Shown here in pieces: positions 24,910-33,883 of a stretch of 64,000 nucleotides of DNA. The DNA comes from Cognatishimia activa (GTDB taxonomy: Bacteria; Pseudomonadota; Alphaproteobacteria; Rhodobacterales; Rhodobacteraceae): NCBI RefSeq assembly GCF_017798205.1, contig NZ_CP060010.1:3162001-3226000 (forward strand), read 5' to 3'. The notes beneath the pieces are model-generated. The model was not told where the DNA came from, ran no database searches, and was given only the letters and a program-made list of their open reading frames with translations. The position numbers and the translations under genes were made by a program. Within the stretch, counting starts at the first letter, position 1. Each line of letters begins with the position of its first letter.

Positions 24910-26428
24910 GGTTTTCCAGTGCCTTAAAGAAGCGCGCACTGTCAACTGACACGGCATCCCGCTTCTCGTCAGACATGCGATCCAGCGTCTTATAGACGAA
25001 GCCTAGCCGCGGATTGCCCCGTAGTTTGCCCTCATTTCGCATCATGAAATCCCAGTAAAGGTAGTTGAACGGACAGGCTTTGGGGCCGTTTTTCAGGCTG
25101 ACCTTGTAGGAACAAGAGTCGCAATAATTGGACATTTTCTTGATATAGGTGCCGCTGGCCGCATATGGCTTGGACCCCAGAACGCCGCCATCGGCAAATA
25201 AAACCATGCCGTGGACATTGGGCAGTTCGACCCACTCATAGGCATCGACATAGACCAAGAGATACCACTCGTTGACCTCTTGCGGATCGATCCCCGCGAG
25301 CAGGGCAAAATTGCCAAGCACCATCAATCGTTGAATGTGGTGGGCATAGGCGTTCTCTTTGGTTTCCAACACGCATTGCCTCAGGCAGTTCATCTGGGTG
25401 ACGCCGTCCCAATAGAAATCAGGCAAGGCCCGCGATGCGCCGAAATAGTTTTCTTCTTTGTAGGATGGCATCTTCAGCCAATAGATCCCGCGCACATATT
25501 CCCGCCAGCCAAGGATTTGGCGGATAAACCCTTCGACGGCGTTCAAAGGGGCGAGCCCGTCGTGATAGGCCTGCTCCGCTGCGCGGACACACTCCAGTGG
25601 ATCAAGCAGCCCCACGTTCAGATAGAGCGCGATGTGACTGTGGAACATCCACGGTTCTCCTGCGATCATCGCATCCTGATAGGTGCCAAAGAGGGCGAGC
25701 CTTTTGCTGATGAACTGGCGCAACGCCGTCAAAGCCCCCGCTCGAGTGACCGCATAGGGAAACGGCTCTAAATCGCCGAAATGGCTTGGGAAATTGCTGG
25801 CGACAAGCGCGAGCACCTCAGTTGTGACCAGATCCAACCTGTCCTGAAAAGGCGCAGGTACCTGCAGCCCTTCTTTCGGAGGGCTCCGGTTCTCGCTGTC
25901 ATAATTCCACGCGCCTCCTATGGGCCCGCTATGGTCCATCAGCACAGAGTATTTGCGACGCATTTCGCGGTAAAAATACTCCATCCGCAGCTGTTTTCGC
26001 CCCTGCGCCCAATCCTTGAACTCTTGGTGTGACACAAGAAATCTGGTGTCATCCAGGATCTGAACCGGAACGCCAAGCCTTTCCGTCCAACCCTGCATCT
26101 CTGACAACAACCGATACTCGCCGGGCTCTGTGACAATCACTTCGGTGGCATTCAGATCCGCAATGGCGCGGGCCACCTCGTCATATAGGCTGCCTGCATT
26201 TTCAGGATCGGTGTATTTTGTATAGCGAACAATGTGCCCGCCTTGCCGAAGGCTTTCTGCGAAATGACGCATGGCCGAAAACACAAAGGCGATCTTTTTC
26301 TTGTGGTGTTTGACGTAGGTCGCTTCGCTGCGCACTTCGCACATCAAAACAATGTCTTCACCTGATGCGGCTTGCAGACTGGATATGTTCCGGCTGAGCT
26401 GATCACCCAGTATCAAAATTAGCTTCAT
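24896..26428 (-). CDS. Iron-sulfur cryptochrome/photolyase (FeS-BCP, CryB/PhrB type)
   Basis: A 510-residue flavoprotein of the FeS-BCP class, whose studied members (Agrobacterium PhrB, Rhodobacter CryB) bind FAD, a 4Fe-4S cluster and a lumazine antenna, and repair (6-4) photoproducts or act as light regulators. The N-terminus [10 protein letters not shown] is the class signature. The FAD region has [19 protein letters not shown] and [20 protein letters not shown], with the two His of the (6-4) active site. Cluster ligands are likely the Cys in MNCLRQC plus YCDSC and KACPF. DUF2256 follows with a 14-base overlap. Repair versus signalling cannot be told from sequence. Confidence 0.92.
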   Translation of the reverse strand: MKLILILGDQLSRNISSLQAASGEDIVLMCEVRSEATYVKHHKKKIAFVFSAMRHFAESLRQGGHIVRYTKYTDPENAGSLYDEVARAIADLNATEVIVTEPGEYRLLSEMQGWTERLGVPVQILDDTRFLVSHQEFKDWAQGRKQLRMEYFYREMRRKYSVLMDHSGPIGGAWNYDSENRSPPKEGLQVPAPFQDRLDLVTTEVLALVASNFPSHFGDLEPFPYAVTRAGALTALRQFISKRLALFGTYQDAMIAGEPWMFHSHIALYLNVGLLDPLECVRAAEQAYHDGLAPLNAVEGFIRQILGWREYVRGIYWLKMPSYKEENYFGASRALPDFYWDGVTQMNCLRQCVLETKENAYAHHIQRLMVLGNFALLAGIDPQEVNEWYLLVYVDAYEWVELPNVHGMVLFADGGVLGSKPYAASGTYIKKMSNYCDSCSYKVSLKNGPKACPFNYLYWDFMMRNEGKLRGNPRLGFVYKTLDRMSDEKRDAVSVDSARFFKALENHEKV

Positions 26429-26495
26429 GTCGCCGGCCCCTTTTCAAGAGTCTACGGCGGGTTTTGCGGTATGGATCAGGAAAGCTCGAAATAAC

Positions 26496-26525
26496 AAAGC
26501 CCCCAGACATCAGTCTCGGGGCTTT
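26496..26525 (-). terminator. Terminator of msrB
   Basis: AAAGCCCC pairs with GGGGCTTT, a C:C mismatch follows, and AGAC pairs with GTCT around the loop ATCA. On the minus strand it ends in TTTGTTATTT. It lies beyond the msrB stop, after the double-palindrome repeat. Confidence 0.85.
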
Positions 26526-26539
26526 CAAAAAGTTGGAAT

Positions 26540-26585
26540 CGGAAACTTTAAAAGTTTCCGTCGGCGATTTCTTTCAAAGAAATCG
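26540..26585. repeat. Double-palindrome repeat, copy 2
   Basis: CGGAAACTTT, one A, AAAGTTTCCG (26540-26560), then TCGG, then CGATTTCTTT, one C, AAAGAAATCG (26565-26585). Same order and orientation as the copy at 7347; the arms are identical and only the central bases and linker differ. It lies 4 bases after the msrB stop, before the terminator. Confidence 0.85.
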
Positions 26586-26589
26586 GACG

Positions 26590-27060
26590 CTACGCGGCTT
26601 TGAACACCAGCGACACACCGTTCAGGCAATGGCGTTTGCCGGTTGGTTTTGGCCCATCATCAAAGATATGCCCCAAGTGGCTACCACAACGGCGGCAATG
26701 CACCTCTGTACGCAGGCGCAGCAGCTTGCGGTCAGGTTTGGTTCGCACAGCATTGCGCAGCGATTTATAAAAACTCGGCCAGCCGGTGCCGCTGTCATAT
26801 TTGTGCTTGGACGAATATATCGCCAGATCACAGCCCCGGCAGTGATAGACCCCGTCAGAATAATTCTTGTCCAGCGGAGAGCTCCCGGCCCGTTCCGTCC
26901 CTTCCTGACGCATCACTTTATACTGAAGGGGCGTCAACATCGCGCGCCATTCGGCCTCGCTGCGGGTGATCTCAAACTCTGCAGCGATCGCGCCGGTGCC
27001 CGAGAGGCTTCCAAACAGGGCAAAAGCAGTGGTCCCTAGCAGTGCATCACGACGGTTCAT
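26590..27060 (-). CDS. msrB: Exported peptide-methionine (R)-S-oxide reductase
   Basis: A 156-residue MsrB that reduces the R-sulfoxide of methionine in proteins. Zinc ligands are Cys74/Cys77 (CRGC) and Cys122/Cys125 (CRRC); GTGWPSF is intact; the catalytic Cys145 lies in KRHCLNGVSL. The N-terminal NRRDALLGTTAFALFGSLSG looks like a twin-arginine or Sec signal with cleavage near AIAA, so it probably acts in the periplasm. The ATG at 27060 is preferred to 27117 because it starts right at the signal peptide. Divergent from cobS. Confidence 0.93.
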   Translation of the reverse strand: MNRRDALLGTTAFALFGSLSGTGAIAAEFEITRSEAEWRAMLTPLQYKVMRQEGTERAGSSPLDKNYSDGVYHCRGCDLAIYSSKHKYDSGTGWPSFYKSLRNAVRTKPDRKLLRLRTEVHCRRCGSHLGHIFDDGPKPTGKRHCLNGVSLVFKAA

Positions 27061-27307
27061 AGGCGTCCCCTTTCCTTTACGGTTGCGCAAGTTCACCACG
27101 CCCCGGCGCATTTTCAAACCAACACTTGGTCAAAAACCCGTGACAGGCTGCAACAATCCGCGGCGCCTATGCATACAATCGCACTTTTTCCGCGGGGTTT
27201 TTCGATGATGCGTCGCTTTTGCCCTTTCCCTTGCCACATCCAGCGATATGTTGCGATGCGGAATGATTATCCGGTGTATTTTCACCGTGACACAGAGGAC
27301 GAGACCC

Positions 27308-28294
27308 ATGGCCGACGGCATGACTGACATCGACGCGAAACCAACCGAAGATATCTCGGTGCGCGACGTATTTGGCATCGACAGTGATATGACGGTCAAA
27401 GGCTTTGCGGATGGCTCTGACCGTGTGCCAGAGCTGGACAGCACCTACAAATTCGACCCAGACACCACGCTGGCGATCCTGGCGGGCTTTTCCCACAACC
27501 GGCGTGTGATGATCCAGGGCTATCACGGCACGGGCAAATCTACGCATATCGAACAAGTCGCAGCGCGCCTGAACTGGCCAGCGGTGCGTGTGAACCTCGA
27601 CAGCCACATCAGCCGGATCGACCTCATTGGTAAAGACGCGATTAAGCTGAAAGACGGCAAACAGGTCACCGAATTCCACGAAGGCATCCTGCCATGGGCG
27701 CTGCGCAACCCTGTTGCGATTGTCTTTGATGAATATGACGCAGGCCGCGCGGATGTGATGTTTGTGATCCAGCGGGTTCTGGAACACGACGGTGCTCTGA
27801 CCCTGCTGGATCAAAACAAAATCCTGCGCCCTCACCCGCATTTCCGTCTGTTTGCGACCGCAAACACCGTCGGTCTGGGTGACACCACCGGCCTTTATCA
27901 CGGCACCCAACAGATCAACCAAGCGCAGATGGACCGCTGGTCGCTGGTCAGCACGCTGAACTATCTGTCGATTGACGCAGAAACCAACATCGTTCTGTCC
28001 AAAGCACCGCATTACAACACCGAGGCTGGCCGCAAGACCATCAAGCAGATGGTGACTGTCGCCGATCTCACCCGCACGGCCTTCATGAATGGAGACCTTT
28101 CCACCGTGATGTCCCCGCGGACTGTGATCAACTGGGCGCAGAACTCGGAGATTTTCCGAGATGTGGGCTATGCCTTCCGTCTGACCTTCCTCAACAAATG
28201 TGACGAGTTGGAACGCCAGACCGTGGCCGAGTTCTATCAGCGCCTGTTTGACGAAGAACTGCCGGAATCTGCGGCGAGCATGAGCCTCGGCTAA
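27308..28294 (+). CDS. cobS: Aerobic cobaltochelatase subunit CobS
   Basis: The 328-residue AAA+ ATPase subunit of CobNST, which inserts cobalt into hydrogenobyrinic acid a,c-diamide in the oxygen-dependent cobalamin pathway. Walker A is GYHGTGKST, Walker B is [12 protein letters not shown], and sensor-1 region is [13 protein letters not shown]. The ATG at 27308 is chosen over 27248 because [10 protein letters not shown] is the usual CobS start and GAGG precedes it. cobT follows after 160 bases. cobN is not in this window, so the complex is encoded at two or more loci. Confidence 0.95.
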   Translation: MADGMTDIDAKPTEDISVRDVFGIDSDMTVKGFADGSDRVPELDSTYKFDPDTTLAILAGFSHNRRVMIQGYHGTGKSTHIEQVAARLNWPAVRVNLDSHISRIDLIGKDAIKLKDGKQVTEFHEGILPWALRNPVAIVFDEYDAGRADVMFVIQRVLEHDGALTLLDQNKILRPHPHFRLFATANTVGLGDTTGLYHGTQQINQAQMDRWSLVSTLNYLSIDAETNIVLSKAPHYNTEAGRKTIKQMVTVADLTRTAFMNGDLSTVMSPRTVINWAQNSEIFRDVGYAFRLTFLNKCDELERQTVAEFYQRLFDEELPESAASMSLG

Positions 28295-28301
28295 ACCCTT
28301 C

Positions 28302-28320
28302 GCCCGGCGGAACGCCGGGC
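28302..28320 (+). other. Strong hairpin between cobS and cobT
   Basis: GCCCGGCG pairs with CGCCGGGC around the triloop GAA, 8 bases after the cobS stop. There is no U tract, so it more likely stabilises the 3' end of cobS mRNA or slows transcription than terminates it. Confidence 0.55.
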
Positions 28321-28454
28321 TGCGCCCGACCCGCCCCCCATGGGCCGCGCGCTTTGCACCCACCCGCGGGACGGGCGCTGCCCTCACCGCTACTTGGTTG
28401 GCCTTCTGCATGTCGGGGATGTGGAGGCGCTGTGGCACTTAGGAGAAATGCGGA

Positions 28455-30332
28455 ATGTCAAAACCATCTGACAACCCAGCAGATCCGTTTAAGAAAGCCC
28501 TTGCTGAGGCCACCAAAACGCTTGCCCATGACCCAGAGCTCTCGGTCACCTATACCGTAGACCCCTCGGGCGTCTCAGGCGACGCGATGCGCCTGCCGCA
28601 GGTCAGCCGCCGGATGAGCCGCGAAGAGGTGCTCATGGCGCGCGGCACAGCCGATGCTCTCGCGTTCAACCGCCGCTATCACAACGCCGACACCCATGCC
28701 CGCTACGCCCCAACCGAAGGCATGGCGCGCGAGCTTTATCAAGCGATGGAGACCGCCCGCTGCGAAGCCATGGGCGCGCGGGATATGCCGGGCTCGGCGG
28801 GCAACATCGACGCCAAGATCGCGTCCGAGGCCCGCATTCGTGGCTATGAGAATGTCACCCAACCAGCCGATGCGCCTTTGTCGGCAGCGGCGGGCTATCT
28901 GATCCGCCATTTGGCCACGGGCCGCGACCTGCCTTCCCCTGCGCAGAATGTGATGGAGCTGTGGAAGCCTTTCATTGAGCAGAACGCAGGCGAGACGCTG
29001 GGCGATCTCTCGGACCTTTTGCACGACCAGACCGCATTCGCGAAATTCGCGCGGCAGATGATTGATGATCTGGGCTATGGGGATCAACTCGGCGAAGATC
29101 CCGATGAGCTGGACGATGAGGATGAGTCTGAGGCGGAAGAACAGCCCGATGAAGAGCCCGATCCAGATAGCACCGGCGACGATCAGTCCGACGAAGAGGA
29201 AATGGATGCAAATCCTGAATCTTCACAGGAAGATCAACAGGATAGCCAGCAGGCCCAAGTCACCATGGACGATATGTCTGATGAGGAGATGGCCGAAGAA
29301 AACGAGATGCCGGACGGCGAGGCTCCGCTCGAGCCACCTGCGCCGCAGCCGATTTCTGATGCGGATCCGGACTATCAGGTCTTTGAGACCGAATATGACG
29401 AAGAGATCCGCGCCGAGGATCTGGCCGAGGTTGCGGAACTGGAACGTTTGCGCGCGTATCTGGACCAACAGCTAGAGCCGCTAAAAGGCGCCGTAAGCCG
29501 TCTGGCCAACAAGTTGCAACGCCGCCTTCAGGCGCAACAGAACCGGTCTTGGTTGTTTGATCTGGAAGAAGGCATTCTGGACGCAGGCCGTCTGGCGCGG
29601 GTTGTGGCCAATCCGACGACGCCGCTTTCGTTCAAAGTCGAGAAGGACACTGAATTTCGCGATACCGTCGTGACGCTCTTGCTCGATAACTCGGGCTCTA
29701 TGCGCGGCCGTCCGATTTCCATCGCGGCCATCTGCGCCGATGTTCTGGCGCGTACGCTGGAACGGTGCAATGTGAAGGTCGAGATCCTTGGCTTTACCAC
29801 CCGCGCGTGGAAAGGCGGCCAAAGCCGTGAGAAATGGCTGGCCGATGGGCGTCCGCAACAGCCCGGTCGTCTTAATGACCTGCGCCACATCATCTATAAA
29901 TCTGCTGACGCGCCTTGGCGTCGGACTCGGCCCAATTTGGGTCTGATGATGAAAGAAGGCCTGCTGAAAGAAAACATCGACGGCGAGGCCCTTGAATGGG
30001 CCCACCGTCGCATGGTGAGCCGTCCCGAGGCGCGCAAAATCCTCATGGTGATTTCCGATGGCGCGCCGGTGGATGACTCAACTTTGTCGGTTAACCCCGC
30101 GAATTACTTGGAAAAACACCTACGCGATGTGATCGCGATGGTAGAGAAACGCCGTCAGGTGGAACTCTTGGCCATCGGCATCGGTCACGACGTGACCCGC
30201 TATTACGAGCGTGCCGTCACTATCACCGATGTCGAGCAACTGGCAGGCGCGATGACCGAGCAACTGGCAGCCCTCTTTGACAGCGATCCGCGTGCCCGGG
30301 CGCGTGTGATGGGCATGCGCCGCGCGGGGTAA
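28455..30332 (+). CDS. cobT: Aerobic cobaltochelatase subunit CobT
   Basis: The 625-residue partner of CobS. The C-terminal von Willebrand A domain has the metal-site motif [10 protein letters not shown] near residue 412, and an acidic spacer (many Asp/Glu, for example [20 protein letters not shown]) covers roughly residues 212-315, as in CobT and the analogous BchD/ChlD subunits. It forms a chaperone-like complex with CobS that drives CobN. AGGAGA precedes the ATG at 8 to 9 bases. Same operon as cobS in spite of the 160-base gap. Confidence 0.95.
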   Translation: MSKPSDNPADPFKKALAEATKTLAHDPELSVTYTVDPSGVSGDAMRLPQVSRRMSREEVLMARGTADALAFNRRYHNADTHARYAPTEGMARELYQAMETARCEAMGARDMPGSAGNIDAKIASEARIRGYENVTQPADAPLSAAAGYLIRHLATGRDLPSPAQNVMELWKPFIEQNAGETLGDLSDLLHDQTAFAKFARQMIDDLGYGDQLGEDPDELDDEDESEAEEQPDEEPDPDSTGDDQSDEEEMDANPESSQEDQQDSQQAQVTMDDMSDEEMAEENEMPDGEAPLEPPAPQPISDADPDYQVFETEYDEEIRAEDLAEVAELERLRAYLDQQLEPLKGAVSRLANKLQRRLQAQQNRSWLFDLEEGILDAGRLARVVANPTTPLSFKVEKDTEFRDTVVTLLLDNSGSMRGRPISIAAICADVLARTLERCNVKVEILGFTTRAWKGGQSREKWLADGRPQQPGRLNDLRHIIYKSADAPWRRTRPNLGLMMKEGLLKENIDGEALEWAHRRMVSRPEARKILMVISDGAPVDDSTLSVNPANYLEKHLRDVIAMVEKRRQVELLAIGIGHDVTRYYERAVTITDVEQLAGAMTEQLAALFDSDPRARARVMGMRRAG

Positions 30333-30422
30333 ATCGGCGGGGGACGCGCCCTCGTTTTTGCTCTGTTCCACGCCCGCCGCGCCGCCTATGCTGCGCCTGT
30401 TGATCCCTAATTGGAGCGCCCC

Positions 30423-32219
30423 ATGTTTCAGAGTTTTGATGCCAGCAGTTCCCCCGAACAAGGGCCGCCACGCCTTGCGAGACTGCGGGCTGAATTGGAG
30501 CGTGTCGGCGTGGACGGCTTCCTTGTGCCACGCGCGGATGTGCATCAGGGCGAATATGTCGCGCCGCGCGATGAGCGGCTTTCCTGGCTGACGGGGTTCA
30601 CGGGATCTGCCGGCTTCTGCGTCGCGCTGAAGGACCGCGCAGGACTTTTTGTGGACGGTCGCTATCGCGTGCAAGGCCGCCAGCAATGCGCGGAGGATTT
30701 CACCATCGTGCATTGGCCAGAGGTTGGCCTGGCGAGCTGGCTAAAAGAGAACATGAGCGCGGGCAAGATCGCTTTTGATCCTTGGCTACATACGGTTGGC
30801 CAGATCGACCAGCTTCAGGCGGACCTTGCAGGGACGGATATCACGCTGACCCCAAGCCCCAATCTGGTGGATGAAATCTGGGCCGATCAACCGGGCAAGC
30901 CAAACGCCAAGGCTTTCGCACAACCGATTGAATATGCAGGCGAAAGCAGCGTCGATAAACGCGCGCGCCTGGGGAAATCAATCGCCGAAAAAGGCGCGCG
31001 GTCCGCAGTCATCACCCTACCCGACAGCCTCTGTTGGCTCTTGAATATCCGCGGCGAGGACATCGCGCATAACCCCGTCGTGCATGGCTTTGTGATCCTG
31101 CACGCCGACGGAACCTGCGACCTCATCGCCAACCCCGAGAAATTCACCGAAGTCGTTGATCACCTTGGTGAGGGCGTCACCCTACGCCCAGAAGAGGATC
31201 TATTGCCGGCGCTGCAATCCCTCGCGGGCCCTGTGTTGCTAGAGAAAAACTCTGTGCCAACAGCCATCGCAGCAGCGCTGACCTCGGCAAACATCCCCGT
31301 AATCTTTGGCGCTGACCCATGCGCCCTGCCCAAAGCCTGCAAAAACGCCGCCGAGATCGCGGGTGCCGAGGCCGCCCATCTGCGCGACGGCGCGGCGGTT
31401 GCGAATTTCCTCGCGTGGTTTGATGAAAACGCAACCAAGGGCATCACGGAAATCGACGTCGTTACCGAACTCGAGGCCCGGCGCGGCGCGACTAATATGC
31501 TGCGGGATGTGAGCTTTGACACCATCGCAGGGGCTGGCAGCAACGGCGCCGTGATCCACTATCGCGTGACCCATGAAACCAACCGCACGCTTAATCCCGG
31601 CGAGTTGCTGGTTTTAGACAGCGGCGGCCAATATCAGGACGGCACCACCGACATCACCCGCACCCTCGCCATCGGAGACGCTGGCGACGAAGAAAAGCGC
31701 GCCTTTACGCTTGTTCTAAAGGGCATGATTGCCATCTCAGAGCTGCGCTTTCCCAAGGGCTATGCCGGGCGTGACATTCAATCCATCGCGCGGGTGCCGC
31801 TTTGGTCGGCGGGGCTCGATTTCGACCACGGTTTGGGCCACGGTGTGGGCAGCTATCTAAGTGTGCATGAGGGGCCTCAAAGCCTTTCGACCAAGGGGCA
31901 TGTGGCGCTCGAACCCGGTATGATCGTCTCAAACGAGCCGGGGTATTACAAAGAAGGAGCCTACGGCATCCGCATCGAAAACCTCTTGGTGGTTCAAGAG
32001 GCCGAGGCACTGGAGGACGGCGATACGCACCGTCAAATGCTCTGTTTCAAGACTCTTCCCTACGTCCCTATTGACCTGAGCCTCGTCAACGCCGATATGT
32101 TGTCCTCATCTGAACGGGACTGGCTGAACACTTACCATGACGCCTGTTACCGCACCTTGATCCCCCTTGTTGAGGCAAGCACCAAGGACTGGCTGCGGAA
32201 GGCCACGGCCCGCATCTGA
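30423..32219 (+). CDS. M24 family aminopeptidase P (Xaa-Pro aminopeptidase)
   Basis: A 598-residue dimetal aminopeptidase that removes the residue before proline. The length matches the long, three-domain form seen in bacteria and in eukaryotic XPNPEP1. Metal ligands are in LDSGGQYQDGTTDITRT (two Asp), HGLGHGVGSYLSVHEG (His), and the Glu residues of ENLLVV and the EPG segment. The N-terminal creatinase-like repeats (PRADVHQGEYV; WLTGFTGSAG; DGRYRVQ) are complete. The ATG at 30423 has GGAG 6 bases upstream; a TTG at 30411 is less likely. Cytoplasmic. Confidence 0.93.
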   Translation: MFQSFDASSSPEQGPPRLARLRAELERVGVDGFLVPRADVHQGEYVAPRDERLSWLTGFTGSAGFCVALKDRAGLFVDGRYRVQGRQQCAEDFTIVHWPEVGLASWLKENMSAGKIAFDPWLHTVGQIDQLQADLAGTDITLTPSPNLVDEIWADQPGKPNAKAFAQPIEYAGESSVDKRARLGKSIAEKGARSAVITLPDSLCWLLNIRGEDIAHNPVVHGFVILHADGTCDLIANPEKFTEVVDHLGEGVTLRPEEDLLPALQSLAGPVLLEKNSVPTAIAAALTSANIPVIFGADPCALPKACKNAAEIAGAEAAHLRDGAAVANFLAWFDENATKGITEIDVVTELEARRGATNMLRDVSFDTIAGAGSNGAVIHYRVTHETNRTLNPGELLVLDSGGQYQDGTTDITRTLAIGDAGDEEKRAFTLVLKGMIAISELRFPKGYAGRDIQSIARVPLWSAGLDFDHGLGHGVGSYLSVHEGPQSLSTKGHVALEPGMIVSNEPGYYKEGAYGIRIENLLVVQEAEALEDGDTHRQMLCFKTLPYVPIDLSLVNADMLSSSERDWLNTYHDACYRTLIPLVEASTKDWLRKATARI

Positions 32220-32277
32220 CATACTTGCGTTACAATTGGCTGTTTTGACGGCCACGACTGTTTTTGAGGAGAGGCCC

Positions 32278-32622
32278 ATGACACCTTACATTACGATCCG
32301 CAAAGCACCCGGCAACTGGACCGTGCGCGCTGGTGGCGCTGTTTTGGGTGAATCCTCAAATGCGCTGGAGCTGACCGAGGGCGACTACCCGTCCGTGATC
32401 TATTTCCCCCGCGAAGACATTGCGATGGCGTTTCTGGACGAAAGCGACAAGACCTCCCATTGCCCGCATAAGGGCGACGCGAGGTATTTCTCGATTGTGA
32501 CCAAGAGCAAGACCATCGCGGATGCTGTCTGGAGCTATGAGGATCCCAAAGACGACGTTGCACGCATCAAGGACCATCTGGCCTTCTACACAAGCGACGA
32601 GCTGACGGTCGAACAGCTGTAA
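32278..32622 (+). CDS. DUF427 family protein
   Basis: A 114-residue DUF427 protein, a small beta-fold of unknown biochemical role. Family marks are YITIRKAPGNWTVRAGG at the start, SVIYFPREDI, SHCPHKGDARYFSI and AVWSYEDP. The ATG at 32278 is preceded by GAGGAGAGG; an in-frame extension to 32167 runs into the peptidase gene and is rejected. A terminator hairpin follows. Confidence 0.9.
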   Translation: MTPYITIRKAPGNWTVRAGGAVLGESSNALELTEGDYPSVIYFPREDIAMAFLDESDKTSHCPHKGDARYFSIVTKSKTIADAVWSYEDPKDDVARIKDHLAFYTSDELTVEQL

Positions 32623-32644
32623 CGCGACATCACAAATCATCATG

Positions 32645-32672
32645 AAAAGGGCGCCTCGTGCGCCTTTTCTTT
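32645..32672 (+). terminator. Rho-independent terminator after DUF427 gene
   Basis: AAAAGGGCGC pairs with GCGCCTTTT around CTCGT with one bulged G, followed by CTTTT. It lies 23 bases past the stop and precedes the MFS gene. Confidence 0.8.
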
Positions 32673-32722
32673 TGCCCGCTCGGGTGGTTTAACTCATCCT
32701 CTATCGTTTGTGAGTTTTCCCC

Positions 32723-33883
32723 ATGTCCCAGCAAAAAACATCCCTAGGGCTGATTTTCCTACTTTATGCGGGTGGCCTGGGGGCCGCTGGGCAATTCGCC
32801 AAAATCGCGACGATTTTTCCCGAGATTCAGGCGCTTTATCCGGCCTCGGTCGTGACGCAGGGTCTGATCATGTCTGTGATCGGATTTCTCGGCGTGGTCT
32901 TTGGCATCTTTGTCGGGCAGATCGTGTCCTCGCTGGGATACCGCAAGATGTTGATCGCGGGCATGCTCTTGGGCGCGGCCATGTCCTTTGTGCAGGCGTT
33001 TTTGCCGCCTTTGCCTCTGTTTCTGGCAAGTCGCATGATCGAAGGCCTCGCCCACCTCGCAATCGTCGTCGCCGCGCCGACGTTGGTGACCCAAGTGACC
33101 GCCCCGAACAAGCGCTACCTGTCGATGACCCTCTGGAGCAGTTTTTTCGGGGTTGGATATGCCCTATGCGCCTCTGCCGCGCCTTTTGCTCTGGAAATGG
33201 CTGGGCCACCTGCCCTTTTCGCGGGCCATGGGTTCTATATGCTCGCACTCGCTGGCCTGTCCTTTGCGTTCCTGCCGCGTCTTGGGCTGGAACGCGCGCC
33301 GCTTCCAACGTTGAATGACGTGATCGCGCGGCACTTTCGTGTCTATAGGTCCCCCTATCAGTCGCCTGCGGCCCTAGGCTGGTTATTCTACACGCTGACC
33401 TATCTAGCCTTACTGACGGTTCTGCCGCCTCTGTTTCCGGCTGAGCATCGGCTCGCCCTCGCAACCATGCTGCCCATCGTTAGCATTCTCTCTTCCTTCA
33501 CGCTCGCCGCCACGCTAATGCGGTTTCTATCAGCGGTCACAGTGGCGCAGATCGGTTTTGCAGGCGGCATTGCCGCAGCGCTTTGGATGGCGGTCTTTGG
33601 CGTCTCGACCGAACTGGCCGTGGCGATTTTTGTGGTCATGGGGCTTTTGCAATCGGCAGGCTTTGCGCTGGTGCCAGAGTTGAACAAAGACCCGCAAGAT
33701 CAAGCCCTTGCCATGGGTGGCATTGCGCAGATGGGCAACCTTGGCACTATGTCAGGCACGCCGATCTTGTTGTTTTTGCTAAGCCTCATGGGAACAGGCG
33801 CGATCCCTCTGTTTCTGGCGCTGATCTTTGCAGGCGGGTTCACGTCGCATGCCATCGCGAAACGGTTAAGACAACGCCCTTAG
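32723..33883 (+). CDS. Major facilitator superfamily transporter
   Basis: A 386-residue MFS protein with about twelve membrane helices. The loop 2-3 motif of the family appears as GIFVGQIVSSLGYRKMLIAG (residues about 57-76), and a long central loop around FLPRLGLERAPLPTL separates the two halves. Substrate cannot be told; this size is common among drug and small-molecule exporters. ATG at 32723, following a terminator, so it has its own promoter. Its stop overlaps that of the convergent CLC gene. Confidence 0.85.
   Translation: MSQQKTSLGLIFLLYAGGLGAAGQFAKIATIFPEIQALYPASVVTQGLIMSVIGFLGVVFGIFVGQIVSSLGYRKMLIAGMLLGAAMSFVQAFLPPLPLFLASRMIEGLAHLAIVVAAPTLVTQVTAPNKRYLSMTLWSSFFGVGYALCASAAPFALEMAGPPALFAGHGFYMLALAGLSFAFLPRLGLERAPLPTLNDVIARHFRVYRSPYQSPAALGWLFYTLTYLALLTVLPPLFPAEHRLALATMLPIVSILSSFTLAATLMRFLSAVTVAQIGFAGGIAAALWMAVFGVSTELAVAIFVVMGLLQSAGFALVPELNKDPQDQALAMGGIAQMGNLGTMSGTPILLFLLSLMGTGAIPLFLALIFAGGFTSHAIAKRLRQRP

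Noticed and set aside
27061-27307. Cobalamin riboswitch before cobS
   Set aside because: No B12-box-like sequence was seen in the 247 bases between msrB and cobS.
28339-28470. 43-codon frame between cobS and cobT ending inside cobT
   Set aside because: No ribosome site before the ATG and no recognisable sequence; could be real only if conserved in relatives.
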